NCBI RefSeq assembly: GCF_017875275.1
Contig: NZ_JAGGML010000001.1
Coordinates: 3,493,001 to 3,557,000, forward strand
Origin: Xanthobacter flavus
GTDB lineage: Bacteria; Pseudomonadota; Alphaproteobacteria; Rhizobiales; Xanthobacteraceae
DNA: 64,000 nt
Direction: 5' to 3'
Under the pieces are notes generated by a model. It saw nothing but the letters and a program-made list of their open reading frames with translations. It did not search any database and was not told the DNA's origin. The position numbers were made by a program, and so were the translations under genes. Numbering within the stretch: position 1 is the first letter of the stretch; the number at the start of each line of letters is the position of its first letter. Shown piece by piece: positions 42,668-51,346 of the stretch.

Positions 42668-43932
42668 CAGCCGGCCTTTCCGAGCGCGCGCCAGCCGATG
42701 TCGGACCGGAAAAAGCCGTCCGGCCAGTCGATGCGGGCGATGGCGGCATAGGCGCGTTCGCGGGCCTCGGCCAGCGTGGCACCCGTGGCGGTCACGTTCA
42801 GCACCCGCCCGCCGTTGGAGACGAGATGTCCGCCCTTCATCCGCGTGCCGGCCTGGAACACGGTGACGCCCTCCAGCGCAGACGCCTCCCCGATGCCGCC
42901 GATGGGCGAGCCGATCTGGTGCGGCCCTGGATAGCCGCGCGAGGCATAAACCACCGTCATGGCCGAGACCGGCGCCCAGGCCGGCGTCACCTCGGCGAGG
43001 CGGCCGGCGGCGGTGGCGTGCAGCACCTCGGCCAGATCGCCGGCGAAGCGCGGCATCAGCACCTGGCATTCGGGATCGCCGAAGCGGCAATTGTATTCGA
43101 CCAGCTTGGGGCCGGCGGCGGTGAGCATGAGCCCGGCATAGAGCACGCCGCGATAGGGTGTGCCCGCCTTCGCCATGGCGCGGGCGGTGGGGACGAGGAT
43201 CTCCTCCAGCGCGCGGCGCTCAAGCTCTTCCGTCAGCACCGGGGCCGGAGAATAGGCACCCATGCCGCCGGTGTTGGGGCCGAGGTCGCCGTCATAGGCG
43301 CGCTTGTGGTCCTGGGCGCTGCCGAAGGCGACGACGGTCTCGCCGTCAACGAGGGCGAACAGGCTCGCCTCCTCGCCCTCCATGAATTCCTCGATGAGCA
43401 CTTCGGTGCCGCCGCCGGCGAAAACCTGCTCCACCGCATCCACCGCTTCCTCGACCGTGAGGGCGACGACGACGCCCTTGCCGGCCATCAGCCCGTCCGC
43501 CTTCACCACGATGGGCGCGCCCTGCGAGCGGATGTAGGCGGCGGCCTCGGCGGTGGAGGTGAAGCGGCCGAAGCCGGCGGTGGGAATGCCGTTGGCCTTG
43601 CACAATTCCTTGGTGAAGAGCTTCGAGCCCTCCAGCCGCGCGGCCGCCGCCGTGGGACCGAACGCGAGGATGCCGGCAGCGGCGAGGCGATCCACCAGGC
43701 CGGCCACCAGCGGCGCCTCGGGGCCGACCACCACCAGGTCGATGGTGTGCTCCTGGCACCATTTCACGATGGTGTCGTGGGCGGAGAGCGGGATGCCTTC
43801 CACCACGTCCGCGTACTCGGCGATGCCCGGATTGCCGGGCAATGCGTAAAACTGGCCAATGGTGGGGCTCTGCGCCAGCTTCCAGGCGAGGGCGTGCTCA
43901 CGCCCTCCCGATCCGAGCAGCAGGATGTTCAT
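42667..43932 (-). CDS. purD: Phosphoribosylamine-glycine ligase
   Basis: A 421-residue GAR synthetase, second step of purine synthesis. N-terminal Rossmann-like MNILLLGSGGREHALAWKL; ATP-grasp region from VVKADGLMAGKGVVVALTVEEA near 172 with the catalytic HKRAYDGDLGPNTGGMGAYSPAP near 250 and LVEYNCRFGDPECQVLMPRF near 315. Normal length, no frameshift. Divergent from xseA across 167 bases. Confidence 0.97.
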   Translation of the reverse strand: MNILLLGSGGREHALAWKLAQSPTIGQFYALPGNPGIAEYADVVEGIPLSAHDTIVKWCQEHTIDLVVVGPEAPLVAGLVDRLAAAGILAFGPTAAAARLEGSKLFTKELCKANGIPTAGFGRFTSTAEAAAYIRSQGAPIVVKADGLMAGKGVVVALTVEEAVDAVEQVFAGGGTEVLIEEFMEGEEASLFALVDGETVVAFGSAQDHKRAYDGDLGPNTGGMGAYSPAPVLTEELERRALEEILVPTARAMAKAGTPYRGVLYAGLMLTAAGPKLVEYNCRFGDPECQVLMPRFAGDLAEVLHATAAGRLAEVTPAWAPVSAMTVVYASRGYPGPHQIGSPIGGIGEASALEGVTVFQAGTRMKGGHLVSNGGRVLNVTATGATLAEARERAYAAIARIDWPDGFFRSDIGWRALGKAG

Positions 43933-44099
43933 GCGGCCTCCCCCGAATTTCCAGCGGTCTTGGTTTCCGGCGATCTTGGTTTTCTGCTCTCCTCGCCTAT
44001 CGGCTCAAGGCCGCGCAAACAAGGGGCCGGGCTCTGCGCTCGCCGCATGGGGCACCTTCCCGTTATGCTGGCTGACCACCCATCCGGGTTCCGATTCGC

Positions 44100-45545
44100 A
44101 TGACCGATGATGCCGAAGTCAGGGCCAACGCGCCCGAATGGAGCGTTTCCGAGCTGTCCGCTGCCCTGCGCCGGACGGTGGAGGACGCCTACGGCCACGT
44201 TCGGGTGCGGGGCGAAATTTCCGGCTATCGCGGCCCTCATTCCTCCGGCCACGCCTATTTTTCGCTGAAGGATGCCGGCGCGCGGCTGGACGCGGTGATC
44301 TGGAAGGGCACCTTCCAGCGCCTGCGCCTCAAGCCCGAGGAGGGGCTGGAGGTGGTGGCGACCGGCAAGCTCACCACCTATCCGGGAAAGTCCGGCTACC
44401 AGATCGTCATCGAGTCGCTCGAGTTCGCTGGCGCCGGCGCCATCATGGCCATGCTGGACGAGCGCAAGCGCCGCCTCGCCGCCGAGGGCCTGTTCGATCC
44501 CGCCCGCAAGCAGGAACTGCCGTTCCTGCCGAAGGTGATCGGCGTCGTCACCTCGCCCACGGGGGCGGTGATCCGCGACATCCTCCACCGCCTAAACGAC
44601 CGATTCCCCCGCCGGGTGCTGGTGTGGCCGGTGCGGGTGCAGGGCGAGACCTCGGCGGCCGAGGTGGCTGCCGCCATCCGCGGCTTCAATGACCTGCCCG
44701 AGGGCGGCCCCATCCCCCGGCCGGACGTGATCGTGGTGGCGCGCGGCGGCGGCGCGCTGGAGGATCTGCTCGGCTTTTCCGACGAGGCGGTGGTGCGCGC
44801 GGCGGCGGAGAGCATGATCCCCCTCGTCTCGGCCGTGGGCCACGAGACCGACGTGACCCTCATCGATTTCGCCGCCGACGTGCGCGCGCCCACGCCGACC
44901 GCTGCGGCGGAGATGGTGGTGCCGGTGCGCACCGATCTCATATTGACGGTGGAAGACCTCGGCGCGCGCCTATTCGCCGCGCCGCTGCGCCTTCTGGACC
45001 GCCGCCGTGCTGATTTGCGCAGCCTCTCGCGTCTTCTGCCCGCCGCCGAAACCCTGCTGGCCCAGCCGCGCCAGAGGCTCGACCTCGCCGCCGAGCGGCT
45101 GCCGCGCGCGCTCAAGGCCAACGCCTCCGCCCATCGCCTGCAACTGGCGGCGGCCAAGGCGCGCCTCTCGCCGGAGGCGCTGCGCACGCGAGTGGCGCGG
45201 GCAGGAGAGCGTCTCGACGTGCTGGACGGGCGCATGCGCCGGGCGCTCGATGTGCAGAAGGAGCGCCGCACGGCGCGCCTCGCCTCGCTCTCTCAGCTTC
45301 TAAAGGTGCTTTCTTACAAGGAGGTGCTGGGTCGCGGCTTCGCGCTGGTGCGCGATGGCGGCGGCCATGCCGTGCGGCGGGCGGCGGATATCGCGGAGGG
45401 TTCGACGCTGAGCCTCGAATTCGCCGATGGCCGCGTCGCAGTGCGGGCCGGGGAGGGGCCTCCGGCACCGTTGCCTCCTGCGGCGCCGCGCACCCCGGCC
45501 CGCAAGCCAAAGAAGGTTGAGGGGCCGACGCTGTTCGACCCCTGA
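44100..45545 (+). CDS. xseA: Exodeoxyribonuclease VII large subunit
   Basis: A 481-residue nuclease subunit. The N-terminal OB fold begins [46 protein letters not shown]. The catalytic region has [50 protein letters not shown] and [28 protein letters not shown], followed by a long coiled coil and [17 protein letters not shown] near 410. The small subunit XseB is not in the window. DUF2093 follows 75 bases downstream. Confidence 0.96.
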   Translation: MTDDAEVRANAPEWSVSELSAALRRTVEDAYGHVRVRGEISGYRGPHSSGHAYFSLKDAGARLDAVIWKGTFQRLRLKPEEGLEVVATGKLTTYPGKSGYQIVIESLEFAGAGAIMAMLDERKRRLAAEGLFDPARKQELPFLPKVIGVVTSPTGAVIRDILHRLNDRFPRRVLVWPVRVQGETSAAEVAAAIRGFNDLPEGGPIPRPDVIVVARGGGALEDLLGFSDEAVVRAAAESMIPLVSAVGHETDVTLIDFAADVRAPTPTAAAEMVVPVRTDLILTVEDLGARLFAAPLRLLDRRRADLRSLSRLLPAAETLLAQPRQRLDLAAERLPRALKANASAHRLQLAAAKARLSPEALRTRVARAGERLDVLDGRMRRALDVQKERRTARLASLSQLLKVLSYKEVLGRGFALVRDGGGHAVRRAADIAEGSTLSLEFADGRVAVRAGEGPPAPLPPAAPRTPARKPKKVEGPTLFDP

Positions 45546-45620
45546 TGGCGCGCCCCTTTCGCGTTGCGGCGCAAAGGGCTATCCTCACCGTAAACCAGTT
45601 TTCGGGACGCTCCCCAGGTG

Positions 45621-45845
45621 ATGAACAGATTCGAACGCTTCCCCGAGCCCCATGGCGAGGCGGAAGTGCGCTACCTCGATGGTGAATTCCGCATCCTGCG
45701 GCCCGGCAGCTTCGTGCGCTGCGCCGTGACCGGGCAGACCATCCCGCTCGACGAACTGCGCTACTGGAGCGTCGATCTGCAGGAAGCCTATGCCAGCCCC
45801 GAGGCCGTGCTCACCCGCGTGCGGGAGTTGCCGCCGCAGGGGTAA
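45621..45845 (+). CDS. DUF2093 domain protein
   Basis: About 74 residues (an in-frame GTG at 45618 adds one). EAEVRYLDGEFRILRPGSFVRCAVTGQTIPLDELRYWSVDLQEAYASPE is the complete DUF2093 domain, typical of alphaproteobacteria and commonly next to xseA. It has a beta-rich half with one cysteine, then a helical half. Function unknown. A long palindromic repeat follows the stop. Confidence 0.9.
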   Translation: MNRFERFPEPHGEAEVRYLDGEFRILRPGSFVRCAVTGQTIPLDELRYWSVDLQEAYASPEAVLTRVRELPPQG

Positions 45846-45870
45846 GGGGCGGCGTCAGTTGCCAACGACC

Positions 45871-45973
45871 GTCATCGCCCGGCTTGTCCGGGCGATCCAC
45901 GGGTGGGTCGGGTGGGCGTTACGGACATCGCGCCGATGGATGGGTGGATCGCCCGGACAAGCCGGGCGATGAC
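45871..45973. repeat. 30-base inverted repeat (intergenic palindromic element)
   Basis: Perfect 30-base arms at 45871-45900 and 45944-45973, beginning GTCATCGCCCGGCTTGTCC, around a 43-base centre. Each arm itself contains a CCCGG..CCGGG palindrome. This is the architecture of dispersed repeat elements (RIME/REP-like) found in Bradyrhizobium-Rhodopseudomonas-Xanthobacter relatives. It sits between the convergent DUF2093 and pyrC genes and could terminate both. Confidence 0.88.
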
Positions 45974-46012
45974 ACACCATGATGAGCGGGCTTAGGCCGG
46001 AGCCGTCCCGCC

Positions 46013-47353
46013 TCATTCTTGCGGCTGAAGCGTCTCCAGGAAGCCGATGGGCTGGCCGCTGGACGGTCCCGTCAGCTCGCCTTCCCACATCACCTTGCGG
46101 CCGCGCACGAAGGTGCCGACGGGCCAGCCGGTGACCTCCTTGCCGTCATAAGGCGTCCACTGCGCGCGCGACGCGATCCAGCCATTGGTGATGGTGGCGC
46201 GGCGCTTCAGGTCCACCACCGTGAAGTCGGCGTCGTAGCCCACCACGATCCGCCCCTTGCGGGCGATGCCGAAGAGGCGCGCCGGGCCGGCGCTGGTGAG
46301 GTCGATGAAGCGCTCCAGCGTCAGGCGGCCGGCAGCCACGTGATCGAGCATTAGCGGCACCAGCGTCTGCACGCCGGTCATGCCGGAGGGGCTTTCGGGA
46401 TAGGGCTTGTTCTTTTCCTCCAGCGTATGCGGCGCATGGTCGGAGCCGAGCACGTCGACGACGCCGTTGCTGATCGCCGCCCACAGCCCGTCGCGGTGGC
46501 GCTCGCCGCGCACCGGCGGGTTCATCTGGGCCAGCGTGCCGAGCCGCTCGTAGCACTCAGGCGCGGCCATGGTGAGGTGATGGGGCGTCACCTCCACTGA
46601 GGCCACGTCGCGCGCATCGGCGAGGAAATCCATCTCCTCGGCCGAGGTCACGTGCAGCACATGCACCCGCGCGCCGGTCTCGCGGGCAAGGTTCACCAGC
46701 CGCCGGGTGGCAGTGAGGGCCGCGATCTCGTCGCGCCACACAGGATGGGAAGAGGCATCGCCGGGCACACGCAGGCCCTTGCGCTCCTGCAGGCGCGGCT
46801 CATCCTCGCAATGGAAGGCGGCGCGGCGGCGGATGACCTTCAGGATGTTGCGCACGCCATCGTCGTCCGGCACCAGCAGCGAGCCGGTGGACGAGCCGAT
46901 GAACACTTTGACACCGGCGGCGCCGGGCAGGCGCTCCAGCTCCGGCAGGTCCTTCACATTGTCATGGGTGCCGCCCACGTAGAAGGCGAAGTCGCAATGC
47001 ATGCGGTTGGTCCCGCGCGCGATCTTGTCTTCCAGCGCGGCGGGATTGGTGGTCTGCGGAATGGTGTTCGGCATCTCGAACACGCCGGTCACGCCGCCCA
47101 TGACGGCAGCGCGGGAGCCGGTCTCCAGGTCTTCCTTCTGCTCCAGCCCCGGCTCGCGGAAATGCACCTGCGTGTCGATGACGCCGGGCAGGATGTGGAG
47201 GCCGGTGGCGTCCACCACCTCGCCCGCGCTCGCGGCGGAGAGGTCGCCGATGGCGCGGATGCGCCCGCCCGTGACGCCGATGTCCGCAACGGCAATGCCG
47301 GCGGGGGTCGCGACCGCGCCGCCCTTGAGCAGCAGATCGAAAGTCACGGGCAT
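46013..47353 (-). CDS. pyrC: Dihydroorotase-like amidohydrolase
   Basis: A 446-residue class I dihydroorotase-like enzyme. LHILPGVIDTQVHFREPGLEQKEDLETGSRAAVMGGVTGV is the conserved N-terminal block, but where most enzymes have H-x-H, this has Q62-V-H64. Other metal-site residues are in place: K149 in GVKVFIGSSTG, H181 in FHCEDE, H234 in HVLHVTSAEE and D305 in GSDHAPHT. This Gln variant is common in Rhizobiales, so it may be functional with a modified metal site. No pyrB is adjacent. Start region carries a direct repeat. Confidence 0.88.
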   Translation of the reverse strand: MPVTFDLLLKGGAVATPAGIAVADIGVTGGRIRAIGDLSAASAGEVVDATGLHILPGVIDTQVHFREPGLEQKEDLETGSRAAVMGGVTGVFEMPNTIPQTTNPAALEDKIARGTNRMHCDFAFYVGGTHDNVKDLPELERLPGAAGVKVFIGSSTGSLLVPDDDGVRNILKVIRRRAAFHCEDEPRLQERKGLRVPGDASSHPVWRDEIAALTATRRLVNLARETGARVHVLHVTSAEEMDFLADARDVASVEVTPHHLTMAAPECYERLGTLAQMNPPVRGERHRDGLWAAISNGVVDVLGSDHAPHTLEEKNKPYPESPSGMTGVQTLVPLMLDHVAAGRLTLERFIDLTSAGPARLFGIARKGRIVVGYDADFTVVDLKRRATITNGWIASRAQWTPYDGKEVTGWPVGTFVRGRKVMWEGELTGPSSGQPIGFLETLQPQE

Positions 47354-47387
47354 GGGACAGGCTCGCTCTTGAAGGGGACAGGCTCGC
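47354..47387. repeat. 13-base direct repeat abutting the pyrC start
   Basis: GGGACAGGCTCGC at 47354-47366 and again at 47375-47387, period 21 bases (two helical turns), immediately upstream of the pyrC ATG. No Shine-Dalgarno stands between the repeat and the start codon. Either a recent slippage duplication or a two-site regulator target. Confidence 0.55.
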
Positions 47388-47430
47388 GGCCTTAAATCTG
47401 TTTTTTATTTTGCTGACAAGGACGGCCCCC

Positions 47431-48306
47431 ATGCCGCTCATTCATTTGACCGATCGTACCCTCATTCGTGCCGATGGCCCCGATGCGGTGAAGCTGCTGC
47501 ACTCCGTCATCACCTGCAACGTGAAGACCATGGCGCCGGGAGACGCCCGCTATGGCGGCCTGCTGACTCCGCAGGGCAAGATCATCTCCGACTTCCTGTT
47601 CTATGGCCTCGCGGAGGAGAGCTTCCTGTTCGACGCTCCCGTTGACCGGGCGGAGGATCTCCTCAAGCGGCTGATCTTCCATCGTCTTCGTGCCAAGGTG
47701 ACGTTCGCGGTGGCGGCCGACCTCGCGGTTGCCGCCGTGTTCGGCGATCACGGCGCCCTGCCGGACGGCCGGCTCTTCACCGATCCGCGCTATCCTGGCC
47801 TCGGCCAGCGGCTGGTGCTGGACAAGGCTGCGGCGGACGGGCTTTCGAGCGACCTTGCCGCCTATGAGGCGCACCGCATCGCCCTCGGCATCCCCAAGGG
47901 CGGCGCCGATTTCACCTATGGCGACACCTTCCCCCACGAGGCCGACATGGACCAGCTCGGCGGCGTGGATTTCAGGAAGGGCTGCTATGTGGGGCAGGAG
48001 GTGGTGAGCCGCATGGAGCACCGCTCCACCCCGCGCAACCGGCTGGTGGAGGTGATCTTCCCGACCCCGCTGGCGGTGGGGCAGGAGATCGTGGCCGGCG
48101 ACAAGAGCGTGGGCCAGCTCACCTCCGTTACCGAGGGGCGGGGCATCGCCACCGTTCGCCTCGACCGCGCCACCGATGCCCGCGCCGAGGGCGTGCCGCT
48201 GAAGGCGGGCGCGGTGGAGGTGGAACTGCGCAAGCCCGAATGGGCGACCTTCCCGCTGGACTGGGAAAAGAAGGTCAGCGCGCTGGACGCCAAGTTCAAA
48301 TCATAA
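47431..48306 (+). CDS. ygfZ: Folate-binding Fe-S maintenance protein YgfZ
   Basis: A 291-residue protein of the GcvT/YgfZ fold that binds tetrahydrofolate and supports assembly or repair of some Fe-S enzymes. The YgfZ signature KGCYVGQEVVSRMEHRSTPRNRLV is at about 188-210, with the required Cys in KGCYVGQE. VKLLHSVITCNVKTMAPGDARYGGLLTPQGKIISDF gives the GcvT-like N-terminal half. The ATG at 47431 has AAGGA upstream; a TTG at 47410 is less likely. Divergent from pyrC over 77 bases; the tag gene follows by 13. Confidence 0.93.
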   Translation: MPLIHLTDRTLIRADGPDAVKLLHSVITCNVKTMAPGDARYGGLLTPQGKIISDFLFYGLAEESFLFDAPVDRAEDLLKRLIFHRLRAKVTFAVAADLAVAAVFGDHGALPDGRLFTDPRYPGLGQRLVLDKAAADGLSSDLAAYEAHRIALGIPKGGADFTYGDTFPHEADMDQLGGVDFRKGCYVGQEVVSRMEHRSTPRNRLVEVIFPTPLAVGQEIVAGDKSVGQLTSVTEGRGIATVRLDRATDARAEGVPLKAGAVEVELRKPEWATFPLDWEKKVSALDAKFKS

Positions 48307-48319
48307 GGAGCCCGAAAGA

Positions 48320-48931
48320 ATGGACGAGGTCGCACCGAAGCCCGTGCGCGAGCCCCTGATCGCGCACGGGGACGGCCACGCCCGCTGCTTCTGGTGCGGC
48401 ACCGATCCCTTCTACATGGCCTATCACGACACCGAATGGGGCGTGCCCGAGCGCGACAGCCGCGCCCTGTTCGAGAAACTGCTGCTGGACGGCTTTCAGG
48501 CCGGCCTCTCGTGGATCACCATCCTCAGGAAGCGCGAGAATTTCCGCCGCGCCTTCGACGGCTTCGAGCCTGAGGTGATGGCGCGCTACGACGCCGCCAA
48601 GGTGGAGGCGCTGATGCAGGATGCCGGCATCGTGCGCAACCGGGCCAAGGTGGAGGGCGCGGTCCTCTCCGCCCGCGCCTATCTGGAGCTTCGGGACAAA
48701 GGCATCGCCTTCACCGATTTCATGTGGGACGCGGTGGACGGCGAGACGAAGGTGAACCGCCCCCGCCGCATCGCCGACATTCCGGCCGAGACCGCCGAAT
48801 CAAAAGCGCTCTCCAAGCGGCTCAAGGCGGCGGGCTTCAAGTTCGTCGGCCCGACCATCGTCTATGCCGCCATGCAGGCGTGCGGCCTCGTGGACGATCA
48901 TCTGGAAGGCTGCCACTGCGCGAAGGGGTGA
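48320..48931 (+). CDS. tag: DNA-3-methyladenine glycosylase I
   Basis: A 203-residue constitutive base-excision glycosylase for 3-methyladenine. RCFWCGTDPFYMAYHDTEWGVPERDSRALFEKLLLDGFQAGLSWITILRKRENFRRAFDGF carries the zinc ligands and catalytic Glu of HDTEWG. The C-terminal zinc-knuckle ligands are in DDHLEGCHC. GAGC/AGGAG ribosome-binding site, 13 bases after ygfZ, so the two are an operon. Confidence 0.95.
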   Translation: MDEVAPKPVREPLIAHGDGHARCFWCGTDPFYMAYHDTEWGVPERDSRALFEKLLLDGFQAGLSWITILRKRENFRRAFDGFEPEVMARYDAAKVEALMQDAGIVRNRAKVEGAVLSARAYLELRDKGIAFTDFMWDAVDGETKVNRPRRIADIPAETAESKALSKRLKAAGFKFVGPTIVYAAMQACGLVDDHLEGCHCAKG

Positions 48932-48990
48932 GGCGAAGGGCGTGCTGCGCCGGAACCGGGGACAGGCGCGCACATTCTGCCCCACGCCCC

Positions 48991-49019
48991 TTTCATCGGC
49001 CGGCGGCGCCGCCTATATT
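48991..49019 (+). promoter_or_regulatory. Candidate tmRNA promoter
   Basis: TTTCAT (48991-48996), 17-base spacer, TATATT (49014-49019). The -10 is close to consensus; the -35 is weak. Start of transcription would be about 49026, just before the acceptor half of tmRNA. Confidence 0.5.
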
Positions 49020-49025
49020 CATCGG

Positions 49026-49349
49026 GCCGGCGCAAGTCGGCTATGGCGATAAATCGGTGTTGGAATAAGCCTTTCGGACCCGGGGGCGGTACCCGGCGCC
49101 TCCACCAAAGCCCGTTTTCCCTGCGTGGGAGGCGGGCTCCGGCGGGGGCGAAATAGGATCGACGAGGGTGTAAAGAGCATTCTTTCGCTCGGCATTGTAC
49201 CGCCGTTATCGGGCTAAACCTATAGTTGCGAATGACAACTATGCTCCGGTTGCTCAGGCCGCGTGAGCGGTTTGACGATCGAAATCAAAGTCCTACCGGG
49301 TAGCACTGGATAGGCGGGGTTCGGAGGCACCTGGCAACAGAAGCCTCCA
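49026..49349 (+). ncRNA. ssrA: Circularly permuted (two-piece) tmRNA
   Basis: The acceptor half comes first: T-arm GGGGGCGGTACCCGG region, then acceptor strand CGCCTCC (49097-49103) and encoded ACCA (49104-49107). An intervening loop of about 36 bases is removed in processing. The coding half begins GGGGGCG (49144-49150), which pairs with CGCCTCC to form the 7-base acceptor stem, and contains GAAATAGGATCGACGAGGG. The tag frame at 49228-49266 reads ANDNYAPVAQAA then stop. Pseudoknots follow. This permutation is the hallmark of alphaproteobacteria. It releases stalled ribosomes and tags their products for ClpXP. Ends are approximate. Confidence 0.93.
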
Positions 49350-49490
49350 CTTCCCTCCCGACCGGCCGAAGGAGGGAAGCGTGCTCCCTCGCTCGTCCTT
49401 TCGGCCGTGGCGCCACCGGTTTTGCGGTGCCGCCCGGAAGGTCTCCGGAGCCTGGTTCGTCATCAGGCCGGAGGGGACTTGAGCGGGCAC

Positions 49491-50063
49491 ATGACGGTCG
49501 ATCACATCCGCTACGATCTTCTCGCGCAGGAGGCCCTGCGCTCCGTGGTGCGCCGCGTGCTCACCGACGTGGCCAAGACCGGCCTGCCGGGAGACCACCA
49601 TTTCTTCATCTCCTTCGACACCCGTGCCCCCGGCGTGCGGTTGTCCCAGCGGATGCTCGAGAAGTATCCTGAGGAGATGACCATCGTTCTCCAGCACCAG
49701 TTCTGGGATCTGATCGTCACCGAGACCTCGTTCGAGGTCGGCCTCTCCTTCGGCGGCATTCCCGAGCGGTTGCTGGTGCCCTTCACCGCCCTCAAGGGCT
49801 TCTTCGACCCCGCGGTGAAGTTCGGCCTCCAGTTCGAGACACTCACCGCCGATGCGGATGGGGAGGAGACGGACGACGCCCCGATGGAGACGCCCGTCTC
49901 GGCAAACGGCCCTGCCTCCAACGCGCCGTCCCCGCTCAAGCCTGCGCCCGGCGCCGCCTCCGAGCCGGCCCTGTCCAGCGCGACCGCCGCCGCCGAGGGT
50001 GAGGACAAGCCCGCCGCCGGCGCGCAGGTGGTGCAGCTCGACGTTTTCCGCAACAAGAAGTAG
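49491..50063 (+). CDS. sspB: ClpXP adaptor protein SspB
   Basis: A 190-residue alphaproteobacterial SspB. The substrate-binding fold covers residues 1-125 (IRYDLLAQEALRSVVRRVLTDVAKTGLPGDHHFFISFDTRAPGVRLSQ, then FWDLIVTETSFEVGLSFGG and PFTALKGFFDPAVKFGL). A long Ala/Pro/acidic linker (130-178) leads to the C-terminal ClpX-docking motif VVQLDVFRNKK. It delivers ssrA-tagged proteins to ClpXP. Directly downstream of the tmRNA gene. An in-frame TTG at 49479 with GAGGGG in front is an alternative start. Confidence 0.94.
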   Translation: MTVDHIRYDLLAQEALRSVVRRVLTDVAKTGLPGDHHFFISFDTRAPGVRLSQRMLEKYPEEMTIVLQHQFWDLIVTETSFEVGLSFGGIPERLLVPFTALKGFFDPAVKFGLQFETLTADADGEETDDAPMETPVSANGPASNAPSPLKPAPGAASEPALSSATAAAEGEDKPAAGAQVVQLDVFRNKK

Positions 50064-50080
50064 CCGGCCGGACCCCGCCA

Positions 50081-51346
50081 GTGTCCTCACAGACCGACGT
50101 GGTGGTGATCGGGGCCGGTGCCGCCGGCCTTGCCGCCGGGGCGCGGCTGAGGGCGGCGGGCATTCCCTTCGAGATCATCGAGGCCGCGCCGGTCGCGGGT
50201 GGCCGGGCTGCCACCGACACAACCACCCTCGGCGTGCCCTTCGATCTCGGCTGCCACTGGCTGCACGACGCGCGGGACAATCCCTTCACCGCCCTCGCGG
50301 AGACGCATGGCTTCCGCGTCGGACGCGGTGCCCCGGTGCGGCGGCGGCTTTTCCTCGGTGATCGCTTTTCCACGGACGCCGAGAAGGATGCTGCCGATGC
50401 GGAGGTGGATGCCGTTTTCGACGCCATCTATGCCGCCGGCCAGGCAGGCCGGGACATTTCCGCCGCCGAAGTCATGCGCGCGCAGGGATCGGGCCGCTAC
50501 GGCGTCCTCGCGCGGCACTGGCTGGAACTGATGTCGGCCGCCGGGCCTGCGGACATCTCGGCCGTGGACTTCGCGCTCTATCGCGACACCGACGACAATT
50601 GGCCGGTGCTCGACGGCTATGGCGCGCTGGTGCTGGCGGTGGCCGGCGACCTGAAGGTGACGCTTGGCTGTCCCGTCCGCCGCATCGATCGCAGGGGCCG
50701 GCGCCTCGCCATCGAGACGGATCGGGGCACCATCGCCTGCCGGGCGGTGGTGGTCACGGTGTCCACGGCGGTTATCGCCGCCGGCCGGCTCGCTTTCGAT
50801 CCCGCCTTGCCGCCTGATCTCGCGGAGGCGTTCGCCGCTTTGCCGCTGGGCTTTGCCGAAAAAGTGGCGCTGCTGTTCGAGCGGGATATTTTCGGCGTGC
50901 CGGAGCGTAGCGGTTTTGATGCGGTGGACCTCGCCCGACCCGAGCGGGCAGGCGCCTCGGTCATGCTGCGGCCAGGCGGCGCGTCCGCGGCGCTCGTGCA
51001 TGTGGCGGGGCCGGAGGCGCAGGCGATGGCAGGCGAGGGGCCGGATGCGCTGGCCGACTTCGCCCTCGGCATCCTGGCCGCCACCTTCGGCGCGGACGTG
51101 CGGCGCCATGTGGTGCGGCACCTGACCACCGATTGGTCAGGAATGCCCTTCATCGGCGGCGCCTATTCCTGCGCGCTGCCGGGCCGGGCCCATCTGCGCG
51201 CGAAGCTTCACGAGACGTTTGACCCCCGCATCGTCTTCGCGGGGGAGGCGCTCGGCGGCCCGGCTTTCTCCACCTGCCACGGCGCGCACATCTCCGGGAT
51301 CGCGGCGGCCGAGACCGCCCTCGCACAATTGGAGCATGCCGCATGA
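50081..51346 (+). CDS. FAD-dependent amine oxidase-like oxidoreductase
   Basis: A 421-residue flavoprotein with a GTG start. GAGAAGLAAGARLRAAGIPFEIIEAAPVAGGRA (residues 11-43) is the FAD dinucleotide fold. The pattern of NAD(P)-binding-like Rossmann plus C-terminal FAGEALGGPAFSTCHGAHISGIAAAE (FAD-contact) fits the monoamine/polyamine oxidase-phytoene desaturase superfamily. Substrate unknown. It overlaps folA by 4 bases (ATGA). Confidence 0.88.
   Translation: MSSQTDVVVIGAGAAGLAAGARLRAAGIPFEIIEAAPVAGGRAATDTTTLGVPFDLGCHWLHDARDNPFTALAETHGFRVGRGAPVRRRLFLGDRFSTDAEKDAADAEVDAVFDAIYAAGQAGRDISAAEVMRAQGSGRYGVLARHWLELMSAAGPADISAVDFALYRDTDDNWPVLDGYGALVLAVAGDLKVTLGCPVRRIDRRGRRLAIETDRGTIACRAVVVTVSTAVIAAGRLAFDPALPPDLAEAFAALPLGFAEKVALLFERDIFGVPERSGFDAVDLARPERAGASVMLRPGGASAALVHVAGPEAQAMAGEGPDALADFALGILAATFGADVRRHVVRHLTTDWSGMPFIGGAYSCALPGRAHLRAKLHETFDPRIVFAGEALGGPAFSTCHGAHISGIAAAETALAQLEHAA

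Noticed and set aside
49080-49110. tRNA-like arm suggesting a tRNA gene.
   Set aside because: The T-arm and CCA belong to the acceptor half of permuted tmRNA; no anticodon arm is present.
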